Source: Apiospora phragmitis (taxonomy: Eukaryota; Ascomycota; Sordariomycetes; Amphisphaeriales; Apiosporaceae). Taken from it: a DNA stretch of 64,000 nucleotides. This document shows, in pieces, positions 35,954-47,364 of the stretch. The notes beneath the pieces are model-generated. The model made no database searches. It had not been told where the DNA came from and was given only the letters and a program-made list of their open reading frames with translations. The stretch's first letter is position 1. Every line of letters starts with the position of its first letter. The stretch is taken from assembly GCA_038363925.1 (NCBI GenBank), contig JAQQWL010000007.1:62001-126000 (forward strand), in the 5' to 3' direction. The position numbers and the translations under genes are program-made.

Positions 35954-38900
35954 TCATTGTTTGCAATGCCGCTTGTCACTGCCTTGGCGCGCATCATCCA
36001 TGCATGCCAAACTCCGTTTCCGTGATGACATCCCTTCTTCATTGAATCCCCTTGGCATGATCATGGGGGTGTTCACCTGAGTCCAAGTTCTTAACGGGGA
36101 AGAGAGTGATGGGAATGCCAGCTCCAATCCTGGAAGAAATTCATCGATGTCCATGCTGTGTAGCTCCGCTATCGAGATAACCCTTTCCACCACCCGGGTC
36201 CAGAAAGGCCTCGTTTGGGCGACACACTTGTGTTCAATTCTTTCGAACAATGAATGCAAGTCCAGCCCTGGAAGTGAGTCTGCAGAGGCTCTATATGCTG
36301 CTTCGCTGCCAGTGATTTCCCCGCTTCTCTGTATGGCAGTGAAAGCTGCGTCGGTACAGTCCAAAACTTCAAGAGAGCGCTTCATGATGCTGGTGCTGAG
36401 GTCAGTTTCGACCAAGCTCTCAAGGAACACCCACAGCCAGGACTCATATTTGCATAGGCCGTCTGCTGTAAACCTACCCTCTTTTTTATAGCGGTCGATA
36501 GCATTCTTGTGTCCCACATCTTCAATATCATCATCTCGAAGATAATACTCCTGGTGTTTGACGTGATATATCTTTGCGTATGGATCCGCTCCATACTCCA
36601 ACATCAGCGAAACCACTCCACTCTCAAGTGGATGGGTGAATGTTTGGCTAGGGTACCGCAACCAGTCGTAGTTGAGAAAGTGACGCCACGGAGTACTCTC
36701 AGATGGCAGGTCTGATACACACCGTTCGTTGGGATCACATCCATGGGCTAGTAAAACCCTCAGAACAGGTATAATTGTGTAGGTGGGCTTGGAGTAATCA
36801 AAGAACAAGTATAATACTGTTCTAAGGATTGGCTTTTGTAAGGGTCGGAAGGTAGAAAGGTACCCAGGGATGCGTCGTGCCATATAGTCCAGATATCCAT
36901 CATAATGGGCGTCCAAGACGAATTGCTGCATGACGAGAGTGCCGTGAACTAGAGGGTCACCTGATACTAGTAACGAGATTTGGCTAGTCTTATACAGGTC
37001 GGGAAGGCCGTGCTCTAGATGTTCCAGCAACCCATATACTCCTGTGCTTTCGTCGAGCCCCTTAGTATGGAATATTACTTCCTTAAGGACGTTCATGAAC
37101 TCTGGCTTCTCGCATTCCGTGTAGCCGCCGTGCTTCTTGGTTTCCACGAAATTCGTCCTTTTGATGTATGCTACGAATGCTCTCGAGGCCGATAGATAGA
37201 CGTTGAAACTAGGACGAGCTTTGCGCCGTAGGAAGTCGTCCATTTCGGGAGTACGAAGATACTCCATAACGGTGCGATGGAGAAACTCCACACGGGAACT
37301 CGAAGGGCTGACCTCAAGAAGCCCGCGGCATCTACCGTTTAGGCGACGGGTGATAAGCCGATGGTCGGAAAGCAGCTCTTCGTCAGTTCGACCTTTGAAT
37401 GGGAGCTTTAGGGCATAATCCTTATCAAGACAATCCATGTCCTGAAAGTAGTACAAGGATGTTGGGGCTGGCTCCAATACTACCAATGACAGCTGTAGCA
37501 ACTCTGCCATCTTCTGATGGTGGAAGGAGTCGACGCTTTCAAGTATTTTCTTAAATAACGCTTCCAAGTCAGCTGGGATCCTCCTGAGTCTCAATCGGAG
37601 ATCCGAGTAGCTATCATATTCGGACATTCCGGACCGCAACTCTCTTGTAGCAAGATAGACCCAGAGGAAGACGCCAGAGGACTTTTTGGTGACTCGCTGT
37701 ACCAATGAAGCTGCCTGCTCCGTCTCTTGGATCAATTCGTTCCATCTAGGATGCTGTGTGAGGTTGGCCTCCACGTATTCGTGGATATCCTTCCGCGTAA
37801 GCTCGTGTATATAGATTTTGGATGACTCGACGCGCCCAAACGAATCTTCGAAAAAGTTCCAGGGCCGACTCGCCACGCACAGCTTCACGTAAGGCGATCT
37901 CGAAAGCAGTTCTAACGTCTTGCAGAACTCGGCATGGTCGTCTTCGTCTTCATATTCATCCAGGCCATCGATGAAAAAGCAAAACCTTGCCGTGACATTT
38001 TTGGCATGGGCGATACGCTGCAAGACCAGACCTAGTTCCGGAGCTTTCCAATCTTCAAAGCGCAGCTGGTTCAACCGCCGTTTCCAGCGCTCAGGGCACA
38101 GCTGTTCTATGAGGTCCGGTTGCTGTCGAAGTATGTCGAAGAGGAGAGTCTTGAGAAGACCTTGCCTCGACTTTTGCATTGGAGTGCCAGCACACCAGAA
38201 GAAGTGTGTTGCAATTATCAAAGGTTTCTTACCGGACCACATACTCAAGGCTTCCTTTGTCTTTTCGTCGTGGCTCACAAACTTCATTAAGGTCGATTTG
38301 CCTGACCCGGGCTTGCCGGAAATCCAGAATATCCCGTTGCCATGCTGGAGCCATTCGAGAAGATTGCCGGTTCCAGTTTTAGGCTCCAAGTTGTTTGCTT
38401 TTTCAAAAACCCATTTAAAGGTCTTCTCGTGCGCTTCTGGGATGCCGTCGTATCGACATAGCCGAGTGTCGAAGTTGAGCGTCTTGATTATTGTATGCTC
38501 CTTCTCCAACTCATCCCCGGCTACAGACAGGCGGGCCATTTGGTTCTCTAGACTTGCGATGCTGGTTGATGGAAGACCAGTATCTTGTAGTATTGACCTC
38601 GCGTGCTGCACTGCATCCCCTAGCTCGTGGACTTCACGTTGGATCTCTGTGAGCCTCAAGGATTGGCGTAAACCAAGACTGTCATGGCTAGCTTGCAGAT
38701 GCATTAGTTGGGCCGAATAGTTGCTTTGCCGAATGCTATCATGTTTTAGTATTTGAACAATACAAGTTCATTCGAACGACAGGGGCAGCGGAATAATCTA
38801 AGGACAACAGAAATACTCACGCTGTTATCGAGCATATGTGCAACGTCAAAGTCTGCTGAGTGTGTTGCAACCTCTGTTCAAGCTCCCTAACCTGGTCACC

Positions 38901-39266
38901 TTCCCACATCGATTTCAGGGCCTTTTTGAATGAGCGGTACCGTCGTGGACGCCCATGGCCTCGCTTAAGCTGCTTAGTCACCTCGAGAAGCCTGTCGCAG
39001 TCATCCTGGCAGACTTGAGCGATGTCCTGGATCGCTTGCTCGTATGCTGCGGTTCTGCCGCCCGTCATGTCAGGTGGCTGAGAAGGAAGTCTGAGCTTCG
39101 AGCTTAGGTGCCTGAGCTTGCCATAGATGGCTTCCACCGTCTCAACCTCTTTAGTAGCACCTTGCGCAGAGTTGCATATCTCTTTCGTTGTCGCGATGAG
39201 CTTGATGCCGTAGCCGAGAAATTGGGCAATGTTAGCGGCTACGCCTAATACTGCCAAGCCCTCCAT
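35954..39266 (-). CDS. NACHT-domain STAND protein with helical N-terminal domain
   Basis: Second NLR-type gene. Exons 39266-38821 and 38735-35954 give 1075 aa in phase. The start is placed at MEGLAVLGVAANIAQFLGYG; an in-frame ATG 10 codons upstream is less like the family. Residues 1-230 form the helical, coiled-coil N-terminal domain common in fungal STAND proteins. NACHT: Walker A GKPGSGKS at 289-296, Walker B FCFFIDGLDEYED at 400-412. A helical region follows (FHHQKMAELLQLSLVVLE), as in NACHT proteins of the DUF7791 group. Only two weak ankyrin-like units are visible (VLLAHGCDPNERC, LMLEYGADPYAKI). The C-terminus is basic (SSRKRSLACMDDARQGSDKR) and could be a nuclear signal. It has no frame breaks, unlike its neighbour. 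Confidence 0.9.
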
Positions 39267-39855
39267 CACCGCGAAGTAGAGCTGTGATAGAATCAAAATA
39301 GAAGGGCCTTGAATTATCGCGGGAAGAATCTGACAGAGGGTCGCACGCTCTGTCCAGAGGAAGAAGAAAGAAGAAAGCCCAAGGTACGAGAAATTGAATC
39401 AGGCTCCCCTACCCTCCCCGCCTGATGAAATCGAAAATGTTTTGCGCGCATGATGGCCTGCCAATCACCGTCCACAAGCTCTGCAGCCTTCAGAGGCATA
39501 TCAAAATGCCTTGCACAGCCACTTTGTCGTCGCAGAAATGCAATGACCTGTGCCTAATGATTGGCCCCCTCGGCCCAGCGGATCTGATCATCTCCAACAT
39601 ACAGCCTCCAAGGGCGTTTGCAGAGAAAAAAGGATACTACATTCTAGATTGTTGCCAGGACACGATAGCAATTCAAGTGGCCCGGAGTTCGAGCGATTTC
39701 ATGCCAGAGTTATTTCGATTTAGTTTCTCACCCCGTAAAAAAAAAACCGCCCTCATGCACTATTACATAAAGGTAGTCCAGCCGATGCCAAATACAATCA
39801 TTCGCTCGCTGCGGAGCCTTGCAATAAATAGTAGTACATGATATGATGATCCATT
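39267..39855. other. Intergenic region, STAND promoter side
   Basis: 589 bases with no gene. It holds the 5' flank of the NACHT gene and the 3' end of the NAD(P)-binding protein gene, including an A10 run near 39738. Confidence 0.5.
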
Positions 39856-40783
39856 TCAATAGAACGGCTCCCCCACCGCGCAGTCCACGCTATCCTTAAC
39901 ACACCGATCCACCGCCGCGGCCGGATCCTCGTCGCCGTCCAGCATATCCAGCCAGCAACTCTTGACGTCCGGCCTCTCCAGCAGCAGCGCGGTAAGGTGC
40001 GCGACCGAGGCGCGGCTCGCCTTGACCCCGCCGTACTTGTCCGTCTTGCCCAACGAGACCTTGCCGACGGGCGTGTCGCCCAGGGTGCCCGGGCGCAGGC
40101 AGATGGTCGCGAAGTCCGGCCCGCGCTGCTTGCCCGCTTCGTAGAGCACCTGGTCGGCCGCGACCTTGGCCTCGTAGTAGCGCGCCAGGGGCGAGACCTT
40201 CATCTGTTGCTGCTGCTGCTTCATGTCCTCGGTCCACCAGGGGGCGTCGGCCCGGCGCGAGCCGAGGAAGGAGATCATGACGAACTTAGTGATGCTGGGG
40301 GTCGCGGCCGAGGCGCGGATGAAGTAGGTGGCGGCGTCGCGGTCTACGGCGAAGGTCTGTTCGGCATGTTAGTTGCAACCTTTTTTTCTTCATGGTTCCT
40401 TTCATCTGGGCGTTGACTGCTTACCCGTTCAGGGGGTCCCTTTCCACCGGCACCTGATGGAACACAAAATAGCCATTAGTCTCTCCAGCATTCCATAGTC
40501 TTGAATCAAAGGGGCGGAACATACCGGCACTCCATACAACGTAGGACGGCTTCACCTCGTCCAAGATGGTCTTCGCCTGGTCTTCGCTCTTGACGTCCTC
40601 GACGCTGCGAACGAGCACGTTCAGCTTCCCCTTCTGGCCCTCGCCCAGCTTCTCTAGGCCGGCGACCTGCTCCGGGTTCCGGATCATGCTAGTGACGGAC
40701 CAGGAACGCTGGAGCAGCATCGGGGTGAGGAGCTGGGCGATCTTGCCGCTGCCGCCGAGGAGGAGAACGTGGGGGGAGGCCAT
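39856..40783 (-). CDS. NAD(P)-binding Rossmann protein (atypical SDR, PF13460-like)
   Basis: Three exons, 40783-40525, 40453-40425 (29 bases) and 40356-39856, total 789 nt and 262 aa with exact phases. The N-terminus HVLLLGGSGKIAQLLTPMLL is the GGxGxIG-type dinucleotide-binding loop. VVWSAGAGGKG and FVMISFLGSRR follow the NmrA/YwnB-like pattern, and YYEAKVAADQVL supplies the YxxxK pair. Members are oxidoreductases or redox sensors with varied roles; the substrate cannot be read. The 29-base exon joins SAG to AGGKGPPER and is needed to keep the frame. Confidence 0.88.
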
Positions 40784-41425
40784 GGTGTGAGTTGTGTAAT
40801 ATTGGTATAGCTTCTAGGCTGAGTACAGTTCGGGGTTTCTGTGCCTTTGTGTTCAACTTGAATATCTTGGGTACAATGGTCTGGCTAGTAAATGAATACC
40901 CTACCACCATTCGGGATCGATATATATCAAGAACGACGTTGGATGCATTAGTCAGGCCATCTCCGCTCTGTGACGTCACTTGGAGACGGGGTACCGCCGG
41001 GTGAGGATTTGATAACTTCAAGCTGTTGCTACAAACTTTAATGTTTCGTCTATCCCTAAGTTCTCAGAGTTTGATTCCTGGTTCTACATCCTCTGACGTT
41101 TCCAGATCCGATATGGCCTTGGCTGTGTCTATTCAATGGGGCCGCAGCATCCGAACCAACTCAGACCGCGGGCGGGTCTATCGGACTTATGAGTTCATCG
41201 GACTTAAGACCACCCAGAATGAATGCCACGATACAGGATAATACGATCTCACGACAGTGGCAAAGGTTCAAAAAGTGACGTCCGTTCATAGGAATTATAT
41301 TGATTATACCGAGATGTAAGCCCCGACTAACCCCAAGTAGCATCATGAATGCAAGAAACCCCATCCCAGTAAACACCAACCACCCATGAACACATTATCC
41401 TCCGCTACTCCTAAGCTCGATCCGC
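40784..41425. other. Intergenic region
   Basis: 642 bases, no gene. A TATA-like ATATATC occurs near 40920, upstream of the NAD(P)-binding gene on the minus strand. Nothing else stands out. Confidence 0.45.
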
Positions 41426-42589
41426 TTAGGTGTGGCCGACGAGCCCAGCCTTGGGCGCGTTGTCCGGGTTGATGCTGACGCCCGCGAACCCGAGCTCGGC
41501 GTTCCACGCGTCGGCGGTGGTGGCGTCCTTGGGACCCGTCCCGAGCTTGGCCTGGGCGGCCTTGCAGGCGGCGACGGCGTCCTTGGCGGCGCCGCAGACG
41601 TTGGTCAGCTGGTCGCACACGCGGTTGAAGATGATGTTGGGGTTCAAGGCTTCATTCTGGCCCTTATTGACGGCCGGATCCTGCGCCTGGAAGGTGAACT
41701 CGCCCGCCTTGCGGCCGTTGAGGGACTCCTCGAACTTGACGGTGGGCACGCAGGTGCCGAAGTCCAGGCCCAGGGAGGATTTTTGGAAGCCGGGGAAGTT
41801 GCCGGTCACGTCGTTGGTGACGGCGCCTTTGCCGGAAGCAGCGCCTCCAGTGGTGGCGTTTCCAGAGTTGTTGTTGTTACCAGAGTTGTTGTTGTTATTG
41901 CCGTTGTTAGCCGCAGCCGAAGTGGCCGAGGAAGCAGCGGAACTCGTGGAGGTGGCAGCGGCACAACCGCTGGATCCGGACGCGCTAGTAGTGGCGGCGG
42001 GACCGTTGCCAGAGTTCTGGTTGTTGTTATTCTTGTTATTCTTGTTGTTGTTGTTGCCGGCGTTGCCAGCGTTGCCTCCAGCGGCGGCACCGCCCTTGGT
42101 AGCAAAGTTGGAGAAGCCGTTGGCCTTCATGACGGCAGCCACCGACTTGCCGCTGGCGTCGAAGGGGGTGGTCAACGACGTCGCAGCGTTCTGGTTCTCC
42201 GTGTCGGCACCGTCAACGGCCGGGTCGACCTTGGGCACGATGCCGCGCAGCTCGGCGGTGGCGGGCAGGCTAGCATCGTCGCAGATGTTGGGGATCTTGA
42301 CGTTGAAGGGGTTGAAGTTCTGCTCGGCCTGGACGAGCTGGGCGGCGCCCTTGATGACCTCGGCGTCGTTGCCCAGCGTCGAGACGATCTTGTCGGCCAG
42401 CTCGAGCTTGGCGCACGGGTCGGCCGCGGCCAGGAGCACGCTTGGGGTCTGCCCCGCGAGGGTGCCGGCCGCGCCGGGCTCGCCGAAGGCGCTGAGGGAC
42501 TGGATGGCGTTCTGGACGGCGCCTTCCTGCCCGAAGCGGGCCTCGGCGACGGCCAGGAGGAGGGCGAGGGCTGCAGTCTTGGTATACAT
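41426..42589 (-). CDS. Conserved secreted fungal protein with Asn/Gly-rich central linker
   Basis: Single exon, 387 aa. Residues 1-18 are a signal peptide (MYTKTAALALLLAVAEAR). The N-terminal part (AIQSLSAFGEPGAAGTLAGQ, DPCAKLELADKIVSTLG) and the C-terminal part (FGTCVPTVKFEESLNGRKAG, NPNIIFNRVCDQLTNVCGAA) match a widespread Pezizomycotina extracellular family often mislabelled 'ribosomal protein s17'. I recall that label from memory and have not checked it. Between them, about residues 175-265, runs of N and G alternate with Ala/Ser/Thr, a flexible and probably O-glycosylated linker. The function is unknown. Long frames on the other strand (41430-42611) are shadows of this repetitive sequence. 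Confidence 0.88.
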   Translation of the reverse strand: MYTKTAALALLLAVAEARFGQEGAVQNAIQSLSAFGEPGAAGTLAGQTPSVLLAAADPCAKLELADKIVSTLGNDAEVIKGAAQLVQAEQNFNPFNVKIPNICDDASLPATAELRGIVPKVDPAVDGADTENQNAATSLTTPFDASGKSVAAVMKANGFSNFATKGGAAAGGNAGNAGNNNNKNNKNNNNQNSGNGPAATTSASGSSGCAAATSTSSAASSATSAAANNGNNNNNSGNNNNSGNATTGGAASGKGAVTNDVTGNFPGFQKSSLGLDFGTCVPTVKFEESLNGRKAGEFTFQAQDPAVNKGQNEALNPNIIFNRVCDQLTNVCGAAKDAVAACKAAQAKLGTGPKDATTADAWNAELGFAGVSINPDNAPKAGLVGHT

Positions 42590-42863
42590 GGTGACGGAGA
42601 AGTGGTTTTAAAAGAAGGTTTTGACAAGCAAACGGTCTTTGTGTGTGACGAAAGTGGTAAGTTAGGTAGAAAGAGGGTAGTAGTAGTAAAAGATTGTTTT
42701 GCCGGCCAAGCGGTATGTCGAAAAGAAGGTTAGAAAGAATGTTACGAACGAATGAGTAGTTCACAGAACTGTGAGAAGAACTGAATGTGTCAAAAGAAAG
42801 AACCGAAAGCTTGATGAGGAGGGGAAAGAAGAGAAGCCATCACGAGAGGGATGAAGTGACATG

Positions 42864-42871
42864 TTTATATA
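42864..42871 (-). promoter_or_regulatory. TATA box of the secreted-protein gene
   Basis: TATATAAA on the minus strand, 275 bases upstream of the ATG at 42589, implying a leader of about 240 bases. The leader (42590-42780) is rich in A/G on the minus strand's complement. Inferred by position. Confidence 0.45.
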
Positions 42872-44189
42872 TACCAAGAGGGAGCTTGGGAGAAGGGGGG
42901 GGGTGTTGCGCCTGGAGCAAAGGTCTGGACCAATCTCTCTGATCTGGGCGGCTCCGTCTACGAGCGAGCCCTGGTCATCACCTCCTGATGGCGATCATAC
43001 CGACGGTCGCAATCAGACGGCCCCGGCGGCTGAATTACGATGAGGGCATGGGACTCCGTCCGATGCCAACCCAAGCAAGGTACACGACCGTGGTACTGGG
43101 GGTGGAAGCCAGCGGATCTTGGGTGTCCCGGGCGCTCAGCTGTTGAGTTGCGCCGGCTGAATTGGTTCATGTGCTCCAAGCGTATGAGGCCAAACAAGAA
43201 GGTCACTGTTCGGCAGCGTAGCGACAGGATAGGGCCTGATGGCTGGAAATCAGTTCCCCATCAGCAACTCCTGGATGGGCCGAGATAGGAAAGTCAACCG
43301 TACGACTAGTGCGTTCAGGGTCGGGGTGGAGATGATGTTAGTTCGTCTTGGACCGAGGTGGTAATGCAGGATGCAGGGATCTGACACGCGAGCCTGTCTA
43401 GCCTCTAGAAGCGCCTGCAGTGCGCGGCTCATACCGATCGCTTGAGCCTCTGGCGTGGTTCTATGGTACCGAGTAAGAGGTTATTCTGTCATGATCTCGT
43501 ATCTTGAGTGGATTGGGTGGTAGAAGTACTGTAGACCTGTGTCAGAGGAGAATCACAATGCTCATACCTACAGCCTTTACAATAACCAAACACACCATTT
43601 CGTTTTGATAGGTTGGTCATGAAGAAGTAAAACGAACTATCCGATTCACTTTACATGGAAGAGTGATCTACTGTCAGTTGCCTGCCAAGCCTACATCGAA
43701 GGAAGAATTGACGACGAGACGAAGATCAGAACAAAACGTTTATTGGGGTTGTGGCAAGCCGTGACGGGCCTTCCGAAGCGGTGGTCGGCGTTAGCAGAGG
43801 GAGCTACTGCTGCGAGATAGGAGTCTAGACTCTAGACGGACGTTGAAGTTTGATTTGGGCGGGCGACTTGAGCTGAGCCACTGAACAACCTTAGATCCAA
43901 GGTTAAGCAACCCCCCTGTCAATACCCCCAAAAGGTCCCCTGTCCAGAACGGTTTAAGTCGTTTAAAGCCCTGGTTCAGGCCGGTTTAAGCCTAGAGGAC
44001 CCCTCTGAGCTCTGACGCCGCAGGGGTCGACACGGGTCAGAAACCTTCTGGTAAATTAACTTTGGGCCAAGCATTTGCAACCCCAGGTCGTCCCGCAAAA
44101 GCCACCAGGGGACAAACAGCCTCAAAACGGTTTCGAGACAAGAGGGGTGTTTGATCGCTGCTCGATCCTTCTAGGCCGCGGCGTTCTGT

Positions 44190-44192
<3 letters not shown>

Positions 44193-44220
<28 letters not shown>
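44193..44220 (+). repeat. Poly(T) tract, 28 bases
   Basis: Uninterrupted T from 44193 to 44220. On the minus strand it is a 28-base poly(A). It may be the tail of a retroposed copy (LINE- or SINE-like), but no element body is recognisable next to it. Confidence 0.85.
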
Positions 44221-45224
44221 CAACCTCCATGCGCTTCCAATTGCCAGATGTCGGAATACCTCTGGTAGTTGTTTGGTGAGCCATGACCTTCTCGCTGTGG
44301 CCTCAGAGCGCTGCGCATGAGGTGTATGTAACGTACATCAGTCGGTTCTTACCGAAAGAGGGTCATGTCGGTTTCCAGCCATCCTCCCTTGTGCGCAGGT
44401 TGATACAGCCTACAGGCAGTCCTTCGTCTGAACTAAACTTGTGTTGCATCTGGCGAGAGATCACCATCCCTTCTTTTTCGACATGCTCGCTCTGATCTTT
44501 CGCAAGGTCTCGACCTTGTGCACATCCAGTTCGTTCAGTTCGTCGCTGATCACACAGTGACAGCAAGTAGCCTCGAAGAGGTCGGACGAGATCGACGTGT
44601 TTGCAACATTGGGGACAGCACTCGGAGACTGGTCAACTCAGCAGTGAGCACCGACGCTGGCCGGTTCAAACTTCAGACTGACTGAGCCCTCCAGTCGGGT
44701 ACGCGTCAATTGACTTGACTCGGGAAAACAAAAAGTGGCGCCGCGGTGCTTGCAATTCGTCCTGGTTATCTCGGCTTTCTCTGCTTCCGGCCTTCCCACC
44801 GCCGACCGGGCGGAGTGCTGTAAGCGACATGCAGGCCCCCCATCTCGGCATTACTGAGAACACATCAAGATCATCGAGAGGAGCCGTACCACAGAGCGCT
44901 GCTGGACGGAACGGCGTGTTGCGGCCGACATGACTCGATGCTACCTTCCCCAAGGCGACGCGTCACGTCAAGAGAGCAGACTGAGAAGAGAAAGAGAAAA
45001 AAAGAAAAATTAAGTTGCTCTCACTAATGGTATCCTACCTAGCCTACTGCACAGCCTGAATAGGGGCAACCAATCTCGGTACCATATTACAATCCCACAT
45101 ACACACGAATATCCCTCGTATTGTTTACTGCCGTCAGCATTGCCAGCCGGCCATCAGATGTCTGGTACTGCTCGCCAGCAATGCTCCATACTCAGAGCCC
45201 CTGTCTGCTACCTCACACCCGACT

Positions 45225-46133
45225 TTACACTGGCCCGGACTTGACGCTGTCCGGATGTACAAGGCGGGCGAGAGACCTGCTGCCCTCATCCTCGCGCTCG
45301 TGCCCACTTTCCTCTTCATCTTCTTCATCTTCCTCGGTAGCAGCAGCCATTACCGTCGGAGCCGCTCCTCCTCCCCCTCCCCTCTGAACGCCGCCCCGCG
45401 AGCGCAGGATCAGGACCGCATCGACCACGTTCTCGAGCTGCCGCCGGATCCCCTCGTAGTAGCCGCCCCAGAGCTCCAGGCCCGGGTCGAGCCCGTCGAT
45501 GCGGCCCCACACCATGCGCCACTCCTGCTCCTGCTCCCCCGCCTCCTGGTTCTGGGGACGGCCCCGGGACGACGCCGACGACACCAGCGCCCGGAGCACG
45601 TAGTCGTACAGCATGCCCATGTCGACGTCCTGCAGGTGCCGCTGCGAGTACCGCACCATAGGCAGCGCCACACCCAGGCCCTCGAGCGGCGGCTGGCGCA
45701 CGTGCATGGTCCGCCAGGTGGCGTTGTGGCGCATGTAGGGTTCGGGGTGCGCGGCGAGGGGGAGGGCGTGGAACTGCGTTTGGCTGTAGAACACGTCGTC
45801 GCCATCGTGATCGTCGTCGTCGTCGTCGAAGCCACTATGGGAGCCATCGCCATTGCCACCGCCGCCGCCGCCGTCGGTTTGCCGCACGCGGGTGAAGAAG
45901 AAGGGGAACTTGGTCACTAGGAGCGGGTTCAAGACGGGCTCGAACCCCTCGCGCGCCGGTGCGGGCTTGCGGAAGAGGTGGATCTGCAGCGCGGGCGACG
46001 TGCGGACGATGTCGCGCCACCGACAACACACTCGCTGGATGGACGTCAGGAGGGTCTGCTGGTCGCTCTGAAGGAACATCTGCTCCAGGAGTTCGGTGGT
46101 GCCCAGGAATCCTACCATGGGCGTGGTGGCCAT
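45225..46133 (-). CDS. F-box-like protein
   Basis: The start at 46133 (MATTPMVGFLGTTELLEQMF) places an F-box pattern at residues 8-55: LGTTELLEQMFLQ, then LLTSIQRVCCRWRDIVRTSP, then LQIHLF. F-box proteins bring substrates to SCF ubiquitin ligases through Skp1. The body has a poly-Gly/Asp-rich insert (about 85-115) and an acidic tail (TEEDEEDEEESGHEREDE). An ATG 28 codons upstream (46217) is in frame and possible. No intron is needed; the protein is 302 aa. The fold call is by pattern; the substrate-binding part is not recognised. Confidence 0.75.
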   Translation of the reverse strand: MATTPMVGFLGTTELLEQMFLQSDQQTLLTSIQRVCCRWRDIVRTSPALQIHLFRKPAPAREGFEPVLNPLLVTKFPFFFTRVRQTDGGGGGGNGDGSHSGFDDDDDDHDGDDVFYSQTQFHALPLAAHPEPYMRHNATWRTMHVRQPPLEGLGVALPMVRYSQRHLQDVDMGMLYDYVLRALVSSASSRGRPQNQEAGEQEQEWRMVWGRIDGLDPGLELWGGYYEGIRRQLENVVDAVLILRSRGGVQRGGGGGAAPTVMAAATEEDEEDEEESGHEREDEGSRSLARLVHPDSVKSGPV

Positions 46134-47364
46134 GTTGCGTTCTGATCTTCCGCGGGCTTGATAACGATATCCGTCCTCGACTTCGGCGTGATGTTGAATC
46201 TTGATTCTTTCTGGCATAGAAAGGATGTCTGTCGTCTCGTCATCTGAGACACAACATCGATAGCTCTCGCCGGGTGGCCGGCGGCTATTCTCTAGAGACC
46301 TTTGAGAGTCATTTGCCGTCGAAGGATGACGTTGGGTGTCGTTTTGGGGGTGGCCAGGTCATCCCAATCAGGGAATGCTGTTGGTTCTGGCGCAGCCAAC
46401 GGCGGATAAACGGCGTCCCAATCAGGTCGAGGCGGCTGTCAGCGGCCCGCTCGCCTGTCCTGTGGGTGGTGTAAGTATGCATTCGTCCATGGTAAGATGC
46501 CTAATGCATTTCTTTGCCAGTGGGATGTTGCGATGTTCTCGTTTCTTGGGATTTCAGGTTCGCTGCTGAACTGAGCTGAGGGTGTTGCGGCGGGCTCGGA
46601 TACATGTTCCACTCAGTAGCGCATCCGCCCTACCGGCATGGCGCCAAACTGAACCTTTCTCTGGTTGACCAATCCTGACCTGAGCTCCTGCCCGATGAGG
46701 GAGGGTCCCAATGAAGTAGGTCCCTTGCGCGATGTGATTGATTTCGTCTGCCGCTACATGCTCCAATTCCATACTCGTCTCTAACGAGGGGATCTACCAA
46801 ATCCGTGATCGCGCTTTCACCCGCTGCATTTACACATTTCTTGATCCGCTCCGACTCCTCTCCCGAGAACTTCGGTTGGTCTGACACTGGGGTCATGGGG
46901 CTCATCAGCATGTGCGCCTCCCCACGTGGTCATTGGGGAAACCTCGACCAGGATCTCGGGGAGGGCAGATCGTTTACTATAGAGTACCTAGCTATGCCAA
47001 ATATAGATAAAGTATGCGAGTCCAGATCCCAAACGGGGTCCCGAATCGCGTGTTCCGTATGCTCGTATGCAAGGGGGTCATGACCGTTGGAAGTGTCTAC
47101 TTTACATGCGTCGGTCAAACAGCACAAACAAACATCCCTATCTAGATTGACAGGGTCGCTGAAACAGAGAATACCACACGGTTGTTGTGCGTGATTCAGG
47201 CAGGAATGCAAGGTATGCGATGCTGTACTCACTGTGAAACCTCCCCGGAAAACGGACGCAAGGCATGCGGGAATGAGGGGGCATATGAAACCACCTTGTG
47301 AAGGGTTCTACCCGTAGGTAGTTGATTTCGAATCCCTTATTCTCCCTCATCTCCCTTATCAGCC
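46134..47364. other. Intergenic region between F-box and membrane protein genes
   Basis: 1.2 kb without an intact supported gene. On the minus strand, 46905-46755 (TPVSDQPKFSGEESERIKKC) followed in another frame by 46772-46557 has coding-like composition, but no family or splice site ties the parts together. Confidence 0.4.

Larger units (their letters stand above)
42590..45224. other. Gene-poor 2.6-kb region with a 28-bp T run
   Basis: I see no supported gene. Open frames are short and lack motifs. A pure T run of 28 bases occupies 44193-44220. The stretch 43870-44040 holds repeated short motifs around GGTTTAAGC (GGTTTAAGTCG, CGGTTTAAGCC). This could be a decayed repeat. Confidence 0.45.

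Noticed and set aside
41430..42733. Two ~400-codon plus-strand frames opposite the secreted protein gene
   Set aside because: They read the Asn/Gly repeats and GC-rich codons backwards and have no family features. One starts inside the other gene's promoter.
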